6,260 nucleotides of DNA. Source: Rhodospirillaceae bacterium (GTDB taxonomy: Bacteria > Pseudomonadota > Alphaproteobacteria > Rhodospirillales > Magnetovibrionaceae). Positions 5,629-6,260 of this stretch are shown one piece after another. A model generated the notes under the pieces. It saw only the letters and a list, made by a program, of their open reading frames with translations. It made no database searches and was not told the origin of the DNA. Every line of letters begins with the position of its first letter. Position 1 is the first letter of the stretch. Made by a program: the position numbers and the translations under genes. The DNA lies in contig NVTL01000048.1 of the NCBI GenBank assembly GCA_002401565.1, positions 6,495 to 12,754 on the forward strand, read 5' to 3'.

Positions 5629-6260
5629 ATGAATTCCGATCCGTTTCACAAACGCAAATCCACCTGTAACCAGCGTATTTCCCCCCTTACGCGGCGGATT
5701 TTGGCGGTCAATTTATTGGCCCCGGCCTTGCTTTTGGTTGGCCTGTTTTATTTGGGCGAATATCGGCGTTCATTGATCGTCACGGAACTTTCCGCCCTGC
5801 GCAGCAATGGTGAAATTTTTGCCGTGGCCTTAAGTGAAAGTGCGGTTTCGCCAAAGGGTGAGCAAATCCTGCCCGATTTGGCCATTCAAATTGTCCGGCG
5901 CTTGGCGTTTACCGCCCAAACCCGCGCCAGATTATTTGCCCCAGACGGAAAATTGGTCGCTGATTCTCGGATTTTGCTCCAGCCCGGCGGGGAAATTGTC
6001 GAAGCCGAAAGTCTTGCGCCGCCGACCTCAAACCAAAACACATTTTTAGACAAGGCGTTTTATTATTTAGACGTGATCTATTTCTGGCTTCCCGGTGTCG
6101 AAGACTATGACCCGTATCTGGAAAACATCGAACAACAAGGCCAAGATTACGCCGAAGTGGTGGGGGCTATGAACGGCGAAATCTGGGTCGCCCACAGAAA
6201 CATGCCCGACCGTTCGTTGATTTTATCGGTGGCTTTGCCGGTCACCCGTTACAAGCAAAC
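5629..6260 (+). CDS. chvG: ChvG-type sensor histidine kinase, N-terminal 210 residues, cut by the right edge
   Basis: This is the membrane sensor partner of ChvI; the frame is open from ATG 5629 to the window end. Residues 18-23 (SPLTRR) lead into a single membrane segment at about 24-43 (ILAVNLLAPALLLVGLFYLG). A periplasmic sensing region follows, with the family opening LIVTELSALRSNGEIFAVALSESAV (about 49-73), ARLFAPDGKLVADS (about 99-112), and GEIWVAHRNMPDRSLILSVALPVTRYKQ towards the visible end (residue 210). This is the stimulus-sensing domain layout of ChvG/ExoS. The second membrane segment, HAMP domain, phospho-accepting histidine and ATPase domain lie off the right edge. GGTGA 7 nt before the ATG overlaps the end of chvI, and only 3 nt separate the genes, pointing to coupled translation. 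The periplasmic repressor partner ExoR is not in this window. Confidence 0.92.
   Translation, partial: MNSDPFHKRKSTCNQRISPLTRRILAVNLLAPALLLVGLFYLGEYRRSLIVTELSALRSNGEIFAVALSESAVSPKGEQILPDLAIQIVRRLAFTAQTRARLFAPDGKLVADSRILLQPGGEIVEAESLAPPTSNQNTFLDKAFYYLDVIYFWLPGVEDYDPYLENIEQQGQDYAEVVGAMNGEIWVAHRNMPDRSLILSVALPVTRYKQ

Overview
The window looks like chromosomal DNA from an alphaproteobacterium, probably a Rhodospirillales-type or related marine lineage. The basis is a response regulator and sensor kinase that match the alphaproteobacterial ChvI/ChvG pair closely, together with a moderate-GC gene set in which all genes share similar codon use. The genus cannot be fixed from the sequence. Nothing suggests a phage, plasmid, insertion sequence or CRISPR array. 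No tRNA or rRNA was seen.

Layout. Positions 1-1292 (minus strand) hold the first 430 codons of a GTP-dependent phosphoenolpyruvate carboxykinase (pckG), which runs off the left edge. Positions 1372-1752 (minus) encode a small single-pass membrane protein with a coiled coil. Positions 4827 down to 1826 (minus) form a tight five-gene run, in transcription order: DUF1538 membrane protein 1, DUF1538 membrane protein 2, a PII-like protein, a two-CBS-domain protein, and a HugZ/pyridoxamine-phosphate-oxidase-like flavin-fold protein. Gaps within the run are 9 nt, then two ATGA stop/start overlaps, then 4 nt to a GTG start. A divergent promoter region (4828-4941) separates this run from chvI (4942-5625, plus). 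chvI is followed 3 nt later by the 5' part of chvG (5629 to the right edge, plus).

How it fits together. The two DUF1538 proteins are paralogues, probably the two subunits of one ion transporter. From memory, a DUF1538 pair from Halomonas (UmpAB) was reported as a Na+(Li+,K+)/H+ antiporter. The PII-like and CBS proteins are the kind of small nucleotide-sensing modules that gate transporters, so the run reads as a transporter with its own metabolite-sensing regulators. It sits between the envelope/acid-stress system ChvGI and a gluconeogenic PEP carboxykinase. In many alphaproteobacteria pck lies directly next to chvI-chvG. Here that neighbourhood is kept, but the carboxykinase is the GTP type rather than the usual ATP type, and the transporter module lies in between. 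This arrangement is the most interesting feature of the window.
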